The notes: generated by a model not told the origin, from the sequence alone. A stretch of DNA of 64,000 nucleotides from Gilvimarinus xylanilyticus (GCF_024195295.1 NZ_JAMFTH010000001.1:372001-436000); one strand, 5' to 3'; counted from the first letter of the stretch, positions 27,101 to 35,886 are shown. Translations and numbers: made by a program.

Positions 27101-30100
27101 TAACCTAACGGTTACCCCCACTGCTGACGGCGATGTAACCGTGAGTTTGCCGGCCGGAGCTGCACAAGACAGTGCGGAAAACCCGAATTCAGCGGCCACT
27201 GACTTTACCATTGTCTCGGATACCCAGGCACCTACGGTGGCCTTATCCAGCACCGAGACCAACCCCACCAACGCGGGCAGTTTTGTACTTGCGATAGATT
27301 TTACTGAAGAGGTTACAGACTTTACCCAGACTGATTTTAGTGTAACTAACGCGGCGTTAAGTAACTTTGCTAATCTTGGCAGTGGCGCTTACACCGTCAC
27401 CGTAATGCCGAACGCCGATGGTGAAGTCACCGTGGGCTTGCCCGCCGCAGCCGCGCAAGACATCGCAGGCAATGCCAGCGAGGCGGCCACTGAATTTTCT
27501 ATTATCTACGATGGCACCGCGCCTACCTTGGTATCCAGCCAACCGGCTGATGATTCGACAAGTTTCGCTTACGACGACCCTATTGTTTTAACTTTCTCCG
27601 AGGCGGTTAGTGCCGGTACTGACTCGATTACCGTGTATGAATTAGCGGACGATACGAAAGCGGCCAGCGTCGCTGTGGGCAGCGCCAATGTGTCTATTGC
27701 TGGCAATAGTGCAACCATCGACTTGCCAGCTACTTTGAAACCTACTACAAGCTATTACATTAATATTGGTGGCAATGCCTTTACGGATGAGGGTGGTAAC
27801 GCTTTCGCCGGTATTAGCGGTAATAGCGAGTTAAACTTTACCGTGGCGAATAGTTCTCCGGTTGCTCAGGTTGATACCGCTACGGTAAACGAAGACGGCA
27901 CCCTAGGCATTGCAGTACTGAATAACGACACCGATACCGATAGCGCCCTCAGCCCCGCCAGTGTGACCGTGGTAGGCGCACCGGTAAACGGTAGCGTGAG
28001 TGTGGATACTGGCACCGGTGTTATCGACTACACACCCAGCGCCGATTTTAACGGCAGTGACAGCTTTACCTATACGTTAGAGGATATATGGGGCGCCGTA
28101 TCGAACGAGGTGGCGGTAAACATTACCGTTACCCCGGTAAACGATGCTCCGGTGGCAGTCGCGGATGCCGTTAGTACCCAGGAAGATAACGCCCTGAGTA
28201 TCGACGTTACCGCCAATGACGGCGATGTAGACACGGCTGATACCCCCGATACCCTTAGCATTACCGTGGTGTCCGGACCTTCCAACGGCTCGGCTGTAGT
28301 TAATGAAGGCGTCGTGGACTACACCCCCGATGCCGACTTTGAAGGCACTGATTCATTTACCTACTCCGTTCAGGATACCAGCGGCGCCACCTCGGCACCG
28401 GTAACGGTCACGGTGAGTGTGATTGGCGTGAACGATGTCCCTGTGGCCGTTGATGATTCCCTGACGCTGGACGAAGACGGTGTGGCGAATGTGGATGTGC
28501 TGGCGAATGACAGTGATATTGACGGCACCTTGGATGCTATCGGCGTTAGCCTAGTGGCAATGCCGGGCCACGGTGTGGCCGAAGTTGATGCGGTGACGGG
28601 TGTCATTACGTATACCCCAGCTGAAAACTACAACGGCGCCGACAGCTTTAGCTATCTTGTGCGGGATGATCAAGGTGGTACTTCTAACGAGGCCAGTGTC
28701 AGTGTAACGGTAAACAGTGTTAACGATGCGCCAATGGCGGGCGATGACACGGTCATGTTGCTGGAAGACACCGCCCACAATATTAATGTGCTGGGTAACG
28801 ACTCGGATGTGGATGGCAGAGTGGACGCCACGACCGTCGCATTAGTGACGCCACCTACCAATGGTGTCAGCCTTATTGACCCCAGTAGCGGTGCTATTAC
28901 CTATACCCCCAACGAGCATTATTTCGGTGACGATAGCTTTAGTTACCGGGTAATGGATGAGTTGGGCGAGTGGTCCAATGAAGCGATCGTTACTCTGACC
29001 ATTGAAAGTGTTAATGATTTGCCCACGGCGGCAGACGATGTTGCGCAAACAGACGAAGACAATGCCGTGCTTATTTCGCTGCTGGATAATGACACCGATC
29101 TGGATGGGTTGATTGACATCACCACGGTTACCATTGCCACTGAGGTGAACAATGGTAGCCTAGAGAACCACGGCGATGGCACAGTCACCTACACGCCCAA
29201 CACCAACTTTAATGGCAGCGATAACTTTAGTTATACCGTGCTGGATGATGAAGGTGGCGAGTCGGTTATGGCCAGCGTTAGCATTACCGTTAACCCCGTA
29301 AACGACGCGCCGGAAATATCCGGTAGCGCGCCGGGTTCGGCCGAGGCCTTAGCGCCGTACAGCTTTAGCCCCCAGGCGTCTGACCCGGATATCGGCGATA
29401 CCTTAACCTTTAGCCTTAGCAATGCCCCGGCTTGGTTGAGTATTAATTCTGCGACCGGTGAGGTAAGTGGTACCCCTGCCGAGGCCGATGCGGGCTTGGC
29501 GCAAGGTATTGTGGTGTCGGTGAGTGATGGCACCGAGACAGTGTCTTTACCGAGCTTTGCTATCGACGTGACCAATCCCTATTTTAATTCGGCGCCGAGT
29601 CTTAGCGGTTCGCCCACGGCGAGCATTCAAGTGGGCGAGCTGTATCGTTTCGCCGCCGAGGCGAGCGATGCCGAAGACGACGCATTGCAGTTTACCCTGC
29701 AGGGCGCCCCGGGGTGGTTGAGCGTTGATCCCTCCACCGGGGTGATTAACGGCATTGCCACCGATGCCGATGTCGGACGCTACAGCGATATTCTGCTGAC
29801 GGTAACCGACGGCGAATACACCGTCGAGTTGCCAGCGTTTAGCCTTGAAGTAACTCCCGGCACCGATAGCGATGGCGACAATGTCAGCGATTATCAGGAA
29901 GGGGTGGATGGTACCGACCAGAATGATCCCACCGACTTTGTCGATACCGCTGCGCCGGTGCTTAACGTCGCGCCTGGCGAGACGCTGCAGGCTGAGGGGC
30001 TCTACACCCAGGTCAATATGGCGCTGTTGTTAGGGCTTTCTCCTAACGCCGATGAGGCCGCCGTGCAACAGGCTTTGCGCGAGCGGGTAACCGATGGCAT

Positions 30101-31706
30101 TGATGCCGAATGCTGCGAGGTGAGTGTGGCGGGCTTTAACGCCGGGCCCCAATGGCTGCGTTCGGGACGTCACGAGATCGTCTGGAGCGCCGAAGATGCC
30201 TCGGGCAATCGAGTGCAAATGACTCAGGTATTGGATATCTGGCCCCAGGTATCGCTGGCCATGGATCAGCGCGCCGCCGAAGGCCGCACCGCTCAGGTGG
30301 GTGTGTACCTTAACGGCGATGCCCCCGAGTATCCGGTGGCGGTAGCCTATAAGGTGTCGGACGATAGCACGGCCACAGCGTCCGATTACCAGCTGGGTGA
30401 AACGCGCGAGGTGACTTTTAGCGAAGCTCTGGACAGTCGCTACTCACAACTTATTGCGATTGAGCTGCTGCAGGATGAACAAGCCGAAAGCGACGAGAGT
30501 GTCATTATTGAGTTAGACACACAGGCCGATGCCGAAGTGGGCAGCGCCCATGGGTTTGTCGCGGGCAACCGCACGCGCCATCAGCTGCACATAACCGAAG
30601 CCAATCTGCCGCCTGAAGTGGCCCTTGAGCTCTACCAGGATGGTCGCAAGCGCTCACTGGTAGCTGCCGATGGCGCCTCGGTTGATGTTCTGCTGGATAT
30701 GGTGGACCCCAACGGCGATGAGCTTAGCCTCAGTTGGCGCGGTGATCAGGCGTTAATTGATTTGCTGCAGGGCGAGGCGCCGGTGCTCAGCTTTAACCCC
30801 GAGGCTCTCACCGCCGGTATTTATCAGTTGGTGGCCGAGGTGACCGATAGTCAGGGGGCAATGGCCGAGGCGCCGTTAAACTTTGCGGTGGTCGACAACC
30901 TGGCGCCTTTGGGCGATGACGATGCCGACGGTGACGGTATTGCCGATGCCCAAGAAGGCTACGACGACCCGGACGGCAATGGTATTCCCGCTTACCAAGA
31001 TCGCCATGCTCTGTCACACCTGATTGCCCAGCGCCAGGGCGGCGACGATGATTACCTGATGCAATGCGAACCCGGCTTGATCTGTGCGTTGGGAGCTGCT
31101 GTGGCCCGTGCCGCCGGGCAGGGTGTGGAACTGTCGGCCGACGACTTGCCCGCCGATAGTGGCTACCAAGTCGTCGGTGGCGTGTTTGATTTTATGGTGC
31201 GGGATTTACCACAGGCAGGTCAGTCGGTAAGGGTTGCCCTAGCGTTAAACGACGCCATACCTGCCGACGCGTCCTATCGCAAACTGGTTGATTCTCAGTG
31301 GGTAGCGTTTAGTGAAGATGCCAACAACGCCTTGCACTCGGCCGCTGGTAGTCCGGGCTATTGTCCCTCGCCGGGCAGCAGCGAGTGGCAAGCCGGGTTG
31401 AACGAAGGCCACTGGTGTGTGCAGCTAACCATTGAAGACGGTGGCGCTAATGACGCCGATGGCCGTGCCAATCGCACGGTGGTTGATCCGGGCGCAGTGG
31501 TGCAACCCGCATCCACCGATGGGGGCAGTGGCGATGGCGGCGACGGTGGTAATGGTGACGGCGGTGGCGATAACCCACCTCCTACCGCGCCTGACTCGGG
31601 CAGCTCGGGTGGCGGTGGCGCCGCAGGGCTCTGGACTCTGGTGGCTTTGCTGGGCATGGGCAGCGTGTGCCGCAGGCGTTTCAGGAAAAAAGCAAGCGCC
31701 CCATAA
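24153..31706 (+). CDS. Giant secreted Ig/cadherin-repeat protein with choice-of-anchor U domain and GlyGly-CTERM-like signal
   Basis: A 2,517-residue surface or extracellular protein. Order: signal peptide (1-36, ends PVYAAD); a unique N-terminal domain; Ig-like modules, including three near-identical ones beginning PTVSLSSTES, PTVTLTSAET and PTVALSSTET (about 834, 930, 1026); an SbsA-like Ig domain (about 1122); five tandem-95/cadherin-like repeats with ND-AP linkers (about 1236-1716); two He_PIG domains (1719, 1815); a calcium-type DSDGDNVSDYQEG motif (1904); DDADGDGIADAQEG leading into choice-of-anchor U (about 2254-2446); then a Gly-rich tail, one hydrophobic helix and RRRFRKK. The tail resembles substrates of rhombosortase. 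AAGGAT precedes the ATG. Adhesion or polysaccharide interaction is inferred. Confidence 0.85.
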   Translation: MPLHKFQKPLLSVRSLIRVWLLLCVSAMAFALPVYAADFELAMEDGNPSDGDAETGSFIMSDAGVDFEFRIETEGSPVGLENGKGSWYFESPQRGPNDPYGDGKDSVFVTSTIEDEDIETVRIFRTDGKQFILSEVHAKNFGATGVPAANLSGYLDENPTGDGHVVPLSLEGEVEDVYTFNDLLVDEIRISSSDLYHFHIAKVVGKTDLPANSDGNLTAASGVSEPVAISTTRNSVADAIEVFDFTLSDDGGGDGLDLDVSEISVHVGGTSTDAERGKLTWRLNGPDASNVNGSYNNGADTINFTGLNISVSDDMSEIYTVNAYYNDNTGIVDGHTIVLSLDGDTDITVGASGTQMGATSPVNNGTGSTVDVTATQLVFTTAPAGSVSGLALNVQPEVAAQDTAGNTDRDFTETITLTEASGGMLNNTTAVATNGVASFTNLIYKATADQQSFTLTANDEDAKGSDLPSVNANPVTSDVVATRLIFATQPAPLSVPAGTATVFTTVPVVQAVDGANIVDTGYNTDIVLSAVNGTGSATLTGATASPSLGVASFSGLEIDYTLSGATSEAFNLQASSGSLTPAESAQLTAADITPPSVSNISLSGSPTENASSVTFTVTFNKNANSISTDDFTLTTTGTAGGNVASVSTSSGQSVEVTVNNITGEGSLRLDLNGNTNIVDDNGNGANNNGYVAAYTSGDIHALDVQAPTVTGVGSANPNGIYGVGDMIAIDVEFNEKVQLNTSGGVPGLTLETGPTARFITYISGSGTRTLRFHYTVVAGDNTTDLSYPSTAAFDLAGGSISDLAGNVADVTLPEPGATGSLSAAKDLVVDTEGPTVSLSSTESSPSNSSNFVLTATFSEEVTGLALNDFVANNADAIDLTNIGGGVYEVTVTPSGDGSVTINLGAGAAQDTAGNPSEAATPFTLEVDTQAPTVTLTSAETGPTNAANFTLNVAFSETVSGVALDDFAATNASLSSLSGSGSTYNLTVTPTADGDVTVSLPAGAAQDSAENPNSAATDFTIVSDTQAPTVALSSTETNPTNAGSFVLAIDFTEEVTDFTQTDFSVTNAALSNFANLGSGAYTVTVMPNADGEVTVGLPAAAAQDIAGNASEAATEFSIIYDGTAPTLVSSQPADDSTSFAYDDPIVLTFSEAVSAGTDSITVYELADDTKAASVAVGSANVSIAGNSATIDLPATLKPTTSYYINIGGNAFTDEGGNAFAGISGNSELNFTVANSSPVAQVDTATVNEDGTLGIAVLNNDTDTDSALSPASVTVVGAPVNGSVSVDTGTGVIDYTPSADFNGSDSFTYTLEDIWGAVSNEVAVNITVTPVNDAPVAVADAVSTQEDNALSIDVTANDGDVDTADTPDTLSITVVSGPSNGSAVVNEGVVDYTPDADFEGTDSFTYSVQDTSGATSAPVTVTVSVIGVNDVPVAVDDSLTLDEDGVANVDVLANDSDIDGTLDAIGVSLVAMPGHGVAEVDAVTGVITYTPAENYNGADSFSYLVRDDQGGTSNEASVSVTVNSVNDAPMAGDDTVMLLEDTAHNINVLGNDSDVDGRVDATTVALVTPPTNGVSLIDPSSGAITYTPNEHYFGDDSFSYRVMDELGEWSNEAIVTLTIESVNDLPTAADDVAQTDEDNAVLISLLDNDTDLDGLIDITTVTIATEVNNGSLENHGDGTVTYTPNTNFNGSDNFSYTVLDDEGGESVMASVSITVNPVNDAPEISGSAPGSAEALAPYSFSPQASDPDIGDTLTFSLSNAPAWLSINSATGEVSGTPAEADAGLAQGIVVSVSDGTETVSLPSFAIDVTNPYFNSAPSLSGSPTASIQVGELYRFAAEASDAEDDALQFTLQGAPGWLSVDPSTGVINGIATDADVGRYSDILLTVTDGEYTVELPAFSLEVTPGTDSDGDNVSDYQEGVDGTDQNDPTDFVDTAAPVLNVAPGETLQAEGLYTQVNMALLLGLSPNADEAAVQQALRERVTDGIDAECCEVSVAGFNAGPQWLRSGRHEIVWSAEDASGNRVQMTQVLDIWPQVSLAMDQRAAEGRTAQVGVYLNGDAPEYPVAVAYKVSDDSTATASDYQLGETREVTFSEALDSRYSQLIAIELLQDEQAESDESVIIELDTQADAEVGSAHGFVAGNRTRHQLHITEANLPPEVALELYQDGRKRSLVAADGASVDVLLDMVDPNGDELSLSWRGDQALIDLLQGEAPVLSFNPEALTAGIYQLVAEVTDSQGAMAEAPLNFAVVDNLAPLGDDDADGDGIADAQEGYDDPDGNGIPAYQDRHALSHLIAQRQGGDDDYLMQCEPGLICALGAAVARAAGQGVELSADDLPADSGYQVVGGVFDFMVRDLPQAGQSVRVALALNDAIPADASYRKLVDSQWVAFSEDANNALHSAAGSPGYCPSPGSSEWQAGLNEGHWCVQLTIEDGGANDADGRANRTVVDPGAVVQPASTDGGSGDGGDGGNGDGGGDNPPPTAPDSGSSGGGGAAGLWTLVALLGMGSVCRRRFRKKASAP

Positions 31707-31717
31707 GCGACTTTTAT

Positions 31718-31758
31718 ACGCCCGGAACTCTTTGTAGTCCGGGCGTTTTTTGTTTTTT
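31718..31758 (+). terminator. Intrinsic terminator after the giant surface protein
   Basis: ACGCCCGGA (31718-31726) pairs with TCCGGGCGT (31738-31746), followed by TTTTTGTTTTTT. It is 11 bp past the stop codon. Confidence 0.92.
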
Positions 31759-31850
31759 CGGGGTGATGCTACCGAGCTTAAAACGGTTCGTGTGGTTTGA
31801 TTCACCATTCGCTAAAATACCCAGCGAATGTTTTGATTGAATCTACTGCC

Positions 31851-33158
31851 ATGTCACAGTTGGGCGAAAACCTCTACGAAAAACTCATTAACGAAGAAGA
31901 CGCTCGCGTTTGCAAGGCGATTGACGAGCGCGCCTGCCGCCAGGTACCCGGCAACTTCTTTAAGCTCTTGCTCAGCTACTTTTGCAGCAAGCTGGGTGAT
32001 GCTTTGGCCAACCCCAAAATTGTGCTGCCCTGGGTGATGGAAGTCTTGCAAGCGCCGGTTTACCTACTGGGCTTTTTGGTGCCCATTCGCGAATCCGGCT
32101 CGCTTTTACCCCAGTTGTTAATTGCCAGCTATGTGCGTCGTCAGCCCAAGCGCAAATGGCTGTGGGTGATGGGTTCGGTGGTTCAAGCGGTTTGCATTCT
32201 GGCAATGGCCGCTGTGGTGTGGTCGCTTGACGGGGCGCTGGCGGGCTGGTCGATCATCGCCCTTTTGGTGATTTTTTCGCTGGCTCGCGGTTTGTGCTCG
32301 GTTGCGGCCAAAGATGTCTTGGGCAAAACCATTCCCAAGTCCCAGCGCGGCCAGGTCAATGGTTGGTCGGCCAGTGTGGCGGGGCTGGTCACGGTGCTTT
32401 TGGCGTTAGGGTTAATGCTTAGCGACTGGGAACTGTCGGTGTGGGGCTGCACCTTGTTACTGGGCGGGGCTGGCATGATGTGGTTAGTGGCGGCCAGTGT
32501 GTACGCCCGGCTAAAAGAGTACCCGGGCGAAACCGCAGGCGGTGGCAATGCGATTACCGAGGCGCTGCATCGGCTCAGCATACTCAAGCAAGATAAGCCT
32601 TTTCGCCGATTTGTTATCACCCGCTCGCTGTTACTCTGCTCGGCCTTAACGGCCCCTTACTATGTGGTGCTGGCGCAGCAGCAGGTAGGCCAGTCGGGCC
32701 AATTGTTAGGGTTGTTTTTATTGGCCAGTGGCTTGGCCAGCTTATTGTCGGCGCCGTTTTGGGGACGCTTTGCCGATGTGTCCAGCCGGCGGGTGATGAT
32801 GTGGGCGGCACTGTTAACCGCCGCTTTGGGGGTGGGCGTGTTTGCGCTCTATTCTTTTAAGTCCGATTGGTTGGGGTATTCGTTGGTTTTGCCGGTGTTT
32901 TATTTTTTTCTGAGTGTGGCGCACCAGGGGGTGCGGGTAGGGCGCAAAACCTATGTGGTGGACCTGGCCGAGGGTAATCGCCGCACCGATTATGTTGCCG
33001 TCAGTAATAGCGTGATTGGCGTGGTGCTGTTGCTGCTGGGGGTGTCGGGCTGGATTGCGAGTGCGCTGGGCGTCAGCTGGGCTATTTTACTCTTGTCTCT
33101 GGCCGGTGCGGCCGGGGCGTTGCTGGCGCGCTCGCTGCCAGAGACAAATGCCGAGTAA
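31851..33158 (+). CDS. MFS transporter
   Basis: A major facilitator superfamily transporter of 435 residues with about twelve hydrophobic segments. It has a long cytoplasmic N terminus (LGENLYEKLINEEDARVCKAIDERACRQVP split over two helices) before the first membrane helix and a central loop near residues 240-260. The interdomain motif APFWGRFADVSSRRVMM is visible. The ATG at 31851 is preferred over a TTG at 31797. The substrate cannot be predicted. It is convergent with the GtrB-like gene. Confidence 0.85.
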   Translation: MSQLGENLYEKLINEEDARVCKAIDERACRQVPGNFFKLLLSYFCSKLGDALANPKIVLPWVMEVLQAPVYLLGFLVPIRESGSLLPQLLIASYVRRQPKRKWLWVMGSVVQAVCILAMAAVVWSLDGALAGWSIIALLVIFSLARGLCSVAAKDVLGKTIPKSQRGQVNGWSASVAGLVTVLLALGLMLSDWELSVWGCTLLLGGAGMMWLVAASVYARLKEYPGETAGGGNAITEALHRLSILKQDKPFRRFVITRSLLLCSALTAPYYVVLAQQQVGQSGQLLGLFLLASGLASLLSAPFWGRFADVSSRRVMMWAALLTAALGVGVFALYSFKSDWLGYSLVLPVFYFFLSVAHQGVRVGRKTYVVDLAEGNRRTDYVAVSNSVIGVVLLLLGVSGWIASALGVSWAILLLSLAGAAGALLARSLPETNAE

Positions 33159-33165
33159 AGGTGTT

Positions 33166-34140
33166 CTATACGTCGTTTTCGCGCGGTTTGGATGTTTTTA
33201 TCCGCTCCAGATGGTAGCGCGGCCGTTGTTTTAGCTCTTCAAACATTTTGGCCAGGTACTCGCCAATAATACCCAGGCTTAGCAATTGCACACTGCCGAT
33301 AAACAACAGTGGCACCAGAATAGAGGCCCAGCCGGGAATGGCATTGTCGGTAAAAAGTCGTGTTCCCAAGACCCAGACAATCATCAGTAGCGACAGGCCG
33401 CTGGCGATAATGCCCAGCAAGGTAATCGCACGCAAAGGCGCGGTCGAAAAACTGGAAATGCCGTGCCAGGCAAACGACAGCATTTTACGCAGCGGGTATT
33501 TGGTCTCGCCGGCGGCGCGGCTCTGGCGGTCGTATTCTACAGTGCTGGAAGGAAAACCTACCTCGCGCACCATACCCCGTAAAAACAACTGGCTTTCGCG
33601 ATATTCCAACAACGCGTTTAAGGCGCGGCGCGACATCAGCCGGAAGTCGGCGTGGTTAAAAACTAAGTCGACCCCCATTTTGCGCATCAGGCTGTAATAG
33701 CCCTCGGCGGTAAAGCGTTTAAAAAACGTATCGGTATCGCGCGCGGCGCGCACTCCATAAACCACATCATTGCCTGCGTGATATTCGTCAACCATGCGTT
33801 CAATATTACTGGGGTCGTCCTGCAGGTCGGCGTCGATGCTGACAATAATGTCTTCATCGGTGGCCTCCAGCCCGGCGAGCAGGGCGTTTTGGTGGCCTTT
33901 GTTGCGCGACAGCTTTACCCCCACCACGCGTCCGTCGTGCGCATCACACGCTCGGTCAATCAGCGCCCAGGTATTGTCTCGGCTGCCGTCATCCACCAGG
34001 TACAGGCGCGAGTCCGCACTGATTTTGGCCTTATCAATCAGTGAGTCCAGAGTCTGCAGCAACACCGGCAGGCTTTGCGGCAGCATGTCTTCTTCGTTGT
34101 AGCAGGGCACAACAATGGCGAGAGTGGCGTCCTTAGTCAT
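33166..34140 (-). CDS. GtrB/ArnC-like polyprenyl-phosphate glycosyltransferase (GT2)
   Basis: A 324-residue inner-membrane glycosyltransferase with an N-terminal GT-A fold (VVPCYNEEDMLPQ, YLVDDGSRDNTW, and the DxD region SIDADLQDDP at about residue 99-108) and two C-terminal membrane helices (about 235-310). It transfers a sugar from a nucleotide donor to undecaprenyl phosphate on the cytoplasmic face. Its ATG overlaps the stop of the upstream gtrA-like gene by four bases, indicating coupled translation with the flippase. The final acceptor glycan is unknown, as no O-antigen-modifying gtrC-type gene is adjacent. Confidence 0.9.
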   Translation of the reverse strand: MTKDATLAIVVPCYNEEDMLPQSLPVLLQTLDSLIDKAKISADSRLYLVDDGSRDNTWALIDRACDAHDGRVVGVKLSRNKGHQNALLAGLEATDEDIIVSIDADLQDDPSNIERMVDEYHAGNDVVYGVRAARDTDTFFKRFTAEGYYSLMRKMGVDLVFNHADFRLMSRRALNALLEYRESQLFLRGMVREVGFPSSTVEYDRQSRAAGETKYPLRKMLSFAWHGISSFSTAPLRAITLLGIIASGLSLLMIVWVLGTRLFTDNAIPGWASILVPLLFIGSVQLLSLGIIGEYLAKMFEELKQRPRYHLERIKTSKPRENDV

Positions 34141-34577
34141 GATCGATAAATCCAGAATTTGTGTAATAAAAAGTTGCTGATAAGAGTCACGCCAGTGGCA
34201 ATGATTTGTGCTAACAAATAGTGAGGTAACACTATGTCGGCGATGTAAAACACCAGGGTGTTTAACGCAAGCCCCAGCACCACGACCACTGCAAATTTAA
34301 GGCTCGACTCGCGGTGTTTGTGCGTGGCCTGAAAAGTGAAATAGTAATTGGCCAAATAGTTATACACCGCCGATAGCGCAAAAGCGATGGCCGAGCAGGC
34401 CACCTTAGGAGTGCCCGTCAACTCCACCAGCAACACTAAAAACAGATATTGCAGCGCTGTGGCTGTGCCCCCCACCAGTAAAAAGCGCACGAACTGGTGT
34501 TGGTACAGGTAGCGGCTCCAGCGCTGTAGGGCGGATTGCTCGCCAGAGTTGGTCGATTTGAGAGGCGTTGCTGACAC
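34137..34577 (-). CDS. GtrA-like membrane protein
   Basis: A 146-residue protein with four membrane helices matching the GtrA/DPMS-like family (PF04138): FVRFLLVGGTATALQYLFLVLL and FLLHKFWIYRS at the end. It probably flips undecaprenyl-phosphate sugar made by the overlapping GT2 enzyme. Translation starts at GTG 34577. The pair lies divergent from the DUF4404 gene. Confidence 0.9.
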   Translation of the reverse strand: MSATPLKSTNSGEQSALQRWSRYLYQHQFVRFLLVGGTATALQYLFLVLLVELTGTPKVACSAIAFALSAVYNYLANYYFTFQATHKHRESSLKFAVVVVLGLALNTLVFYIADIVLPHYLLAQIIATGVTLISNFLLHKFWIYRS

Positions 34578-34657
34578 TGTTTTCCTATATGATGTTATTT
34601 TACCAGCCGAAATCTTATACCATTTCGTTTACGCCAACACGACATGAGAGGACAACT

Positions 34658-34924
34658 ATGTCACAGGACCAATCATCGGAGAGTCTCGATCAGTTAATAA
34701 CCCGTTTGCACGATTTATTCGGTAATGAAGAGGTCAGCCCCGAACAGCAGCGCTTAATGTCTGAGTTGGAGCGCCACACCCATGCTGCAGGCAGCGATGA
34801 GACGCCCGACCCGCGCCCGGTGGATACCCTGGAGGCGATGTTGGAGGATTTTGAGGAAGATCACCCGCAGGTGTCGGCCGTGTTGGGGCAAATTGTTAAT
34901 GCCCTAAAGAATATGGGGGTTTAA
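34658..34924 (+). CDS. DUF4404-family protein
   Basis: An 88-residue, acidic, helical cytoplasmic protein of the DUF4404 family found in Pseudomonas and relatives, function unknown. It has LDQLITRLHDLFGNEEVSPEQ near the N terminus and a DHPQVSAVLGQIVNALKNMG C terminus. The start is ATG 34658, with GAGAGGAC 6-8 nt upstream. A small GGGGTTT/AAACCCC hairpin overlaps the stop codon. Confidence 0.75.
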   Translation: MSQDQSSESLDQLITRLHDLFGNEEVSPEQQRLMSELERHTHAAGSDETPDPRPVDTLEAMLEDFEEDHPQVSAVLGQIVNALKNMGV

Positions 34925-34955
34925 AAACCCCAAGGTTAAACCCGGGCGCCCGCCG

Positions 34956-35183
34956 TTACACCCAGCCTACCGCCGCGCGGGCGCGCTCGATATAAATATA
35001 CTCGGCTTTACCGCTGGCCGGGTGGTGGGGGTGACGCAGGTGGTGGTGATCCGCGCTCGAGCCCATATATTCCCAGCAATATCCCGCGTTTACGCACAAA
35101 CGATCCCCGTCATTCAGGGGAAACTGTGCTAGCTCTTCCCACATTCTGTCCCATTCGGGGTGGGATACGTCCAGATATTCCAT
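34956..35183 (-). CDS. Small hypothetical protein with a histidine-rich segment
   Basis: A 75-residue protein, not assigned to a family with confidence. From ATG 35183 it has an N-terminal SHPEWDRMWEELAQFPLNDGD helix region, two cysteines in CVNAGYCWEYMG and a HHHLRHPHHPASGKAEYIYIERA segment that looks like a possible metal site. An in-frame start 15 codons earlier adds a Ser/Asn/Thr-rich stretch with no support. The compact conserved-looking composition supports a real gene. It is convergent with the DUF4404 gene. Confidence 0.6.
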   Translation of the reverse strand: MEYLDVSHPEWDRMWEELAQFPLNDGDRLCVNAGYCWEYMGSSADHHHLRHPHHPASGKAEYIYIERARAAVGWV

Positions 35184-35375
35184 GGTTTTATTCGATCCGC
35201 TCACATTTGTCGTGTTGGATATTCTCAACTATTAATCTTTTTTGTCAAATAGTTCTTGTAATATGCTGTATTTTAAGTGATTTCTCAAATATTTTTCTGA
35301 TAAATATCTATTCTTTTTAGCCAGCTTAGGCTTATTTTCGGCGGAAATAGAGGGCCGGTAGGCTAGTTTTTGTGC

Positions 35376-35406
35376 TTGACCTTAACCTTGCTGGAAGGTT
35401 TATTGT
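35376..35406 (+). promoter_or_regulatory. MerR-type promoter and operator of the Cu/Zn efflux operon
   Basis: TTGACC (-35, 35376-35381) and TATTGT (-10, 35401-35406) are 19 bp apart, the over-long spacer typical of MerR-activated promoters. Within it ACCTT (35379-35383) and AAGGT (35395-35399) form the outer dyad. AACCTT-gctgg-AAGGTT is also visible, close to the CueR/HMR consensus ACCTTCC-N7-GGAAGGT. Confidence 0.8.
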
Positions 35407-35439
35407 GGTGTTAACGCAGAACGCAGAAAGAGGACGGGT

Positions 35440-35886
35440 ATGAAAATCGGTGAAGTGGCCCGGGAAACTGGGCTAAGTGCCAAGGCAATACGCCATTATG
35501 AAGCCGAGGGGCTGGTGAGCAGTCGGCGGTTAGATAATGGCTATCGGGATTACACCCAGGCCAATGTGACGCAGCTGACGTTGATTGCCCGAGCGCGGAA
35601 AGTGGGCTTTTCGCTGGATGAGTGTCGAGAGCTGCTGACTTTACAGGGGGATACCGATCGCCACAGCTCTGATGTAAAGCGCGCGGTGGAACACAAAATT
35701 GCCCAGCTGGATGAACAGTTGGACCATCTGCACGCCATGCGCGACACCCTGGTGGCGCTGGCCTCGCGCTGTCGCGGCGATGAGGCGCCGGAGTGTGCGA
35801 TTTTGCAGAATTTATCCCGCCCTCAGCCGGGTATGACTTTTACGGTGTTGGAGGGCAGCCATGAGCCTATTGGAGGAAAATCATGA
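35440..35886 (+). CDS. CueR-like MerR-family metal-responsive regulator
   Basis: A 148-residue MerR regulator that likely senses Cu(I) or a related soft metal and activates its own operon. The winged HTH is MKIGEVARETGLSAKAIRHYE to about residue 70, followed by the dimerisation helix and a metal loop with two cysteines in CRGDEAPECAILQNL (about 110 and 119), the CueR-type spacing. It is preceded by a 19-bp-spacer promoter. Its stop overlaps the start of the permease gene (ATGA), so the two form one translationally coupled unit. The exact metal is inference. Confidence 0.88.
   Translation: MKIGEVARETGLSAKAIRHYEAEGLVSSRRLDNGYRDYTQANVTQLTLIARARKVGFSLDECRELLTLQGDTDRHSSDVKRAVEHKIAQLDEQLDHLHAMRDTLVALASRCRGDEAPECAILQNLSRPQPGMTFTVLEGSHEPIGGKS

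Noticed and set aside
24254-31657. Many minus-strand open frames inside the giant surface protein gene
   Set aside because: They are repeat-driven, Ser/Thr/Val-rich shadows that recur at each Ig/cadherin module in the same antisense frame.
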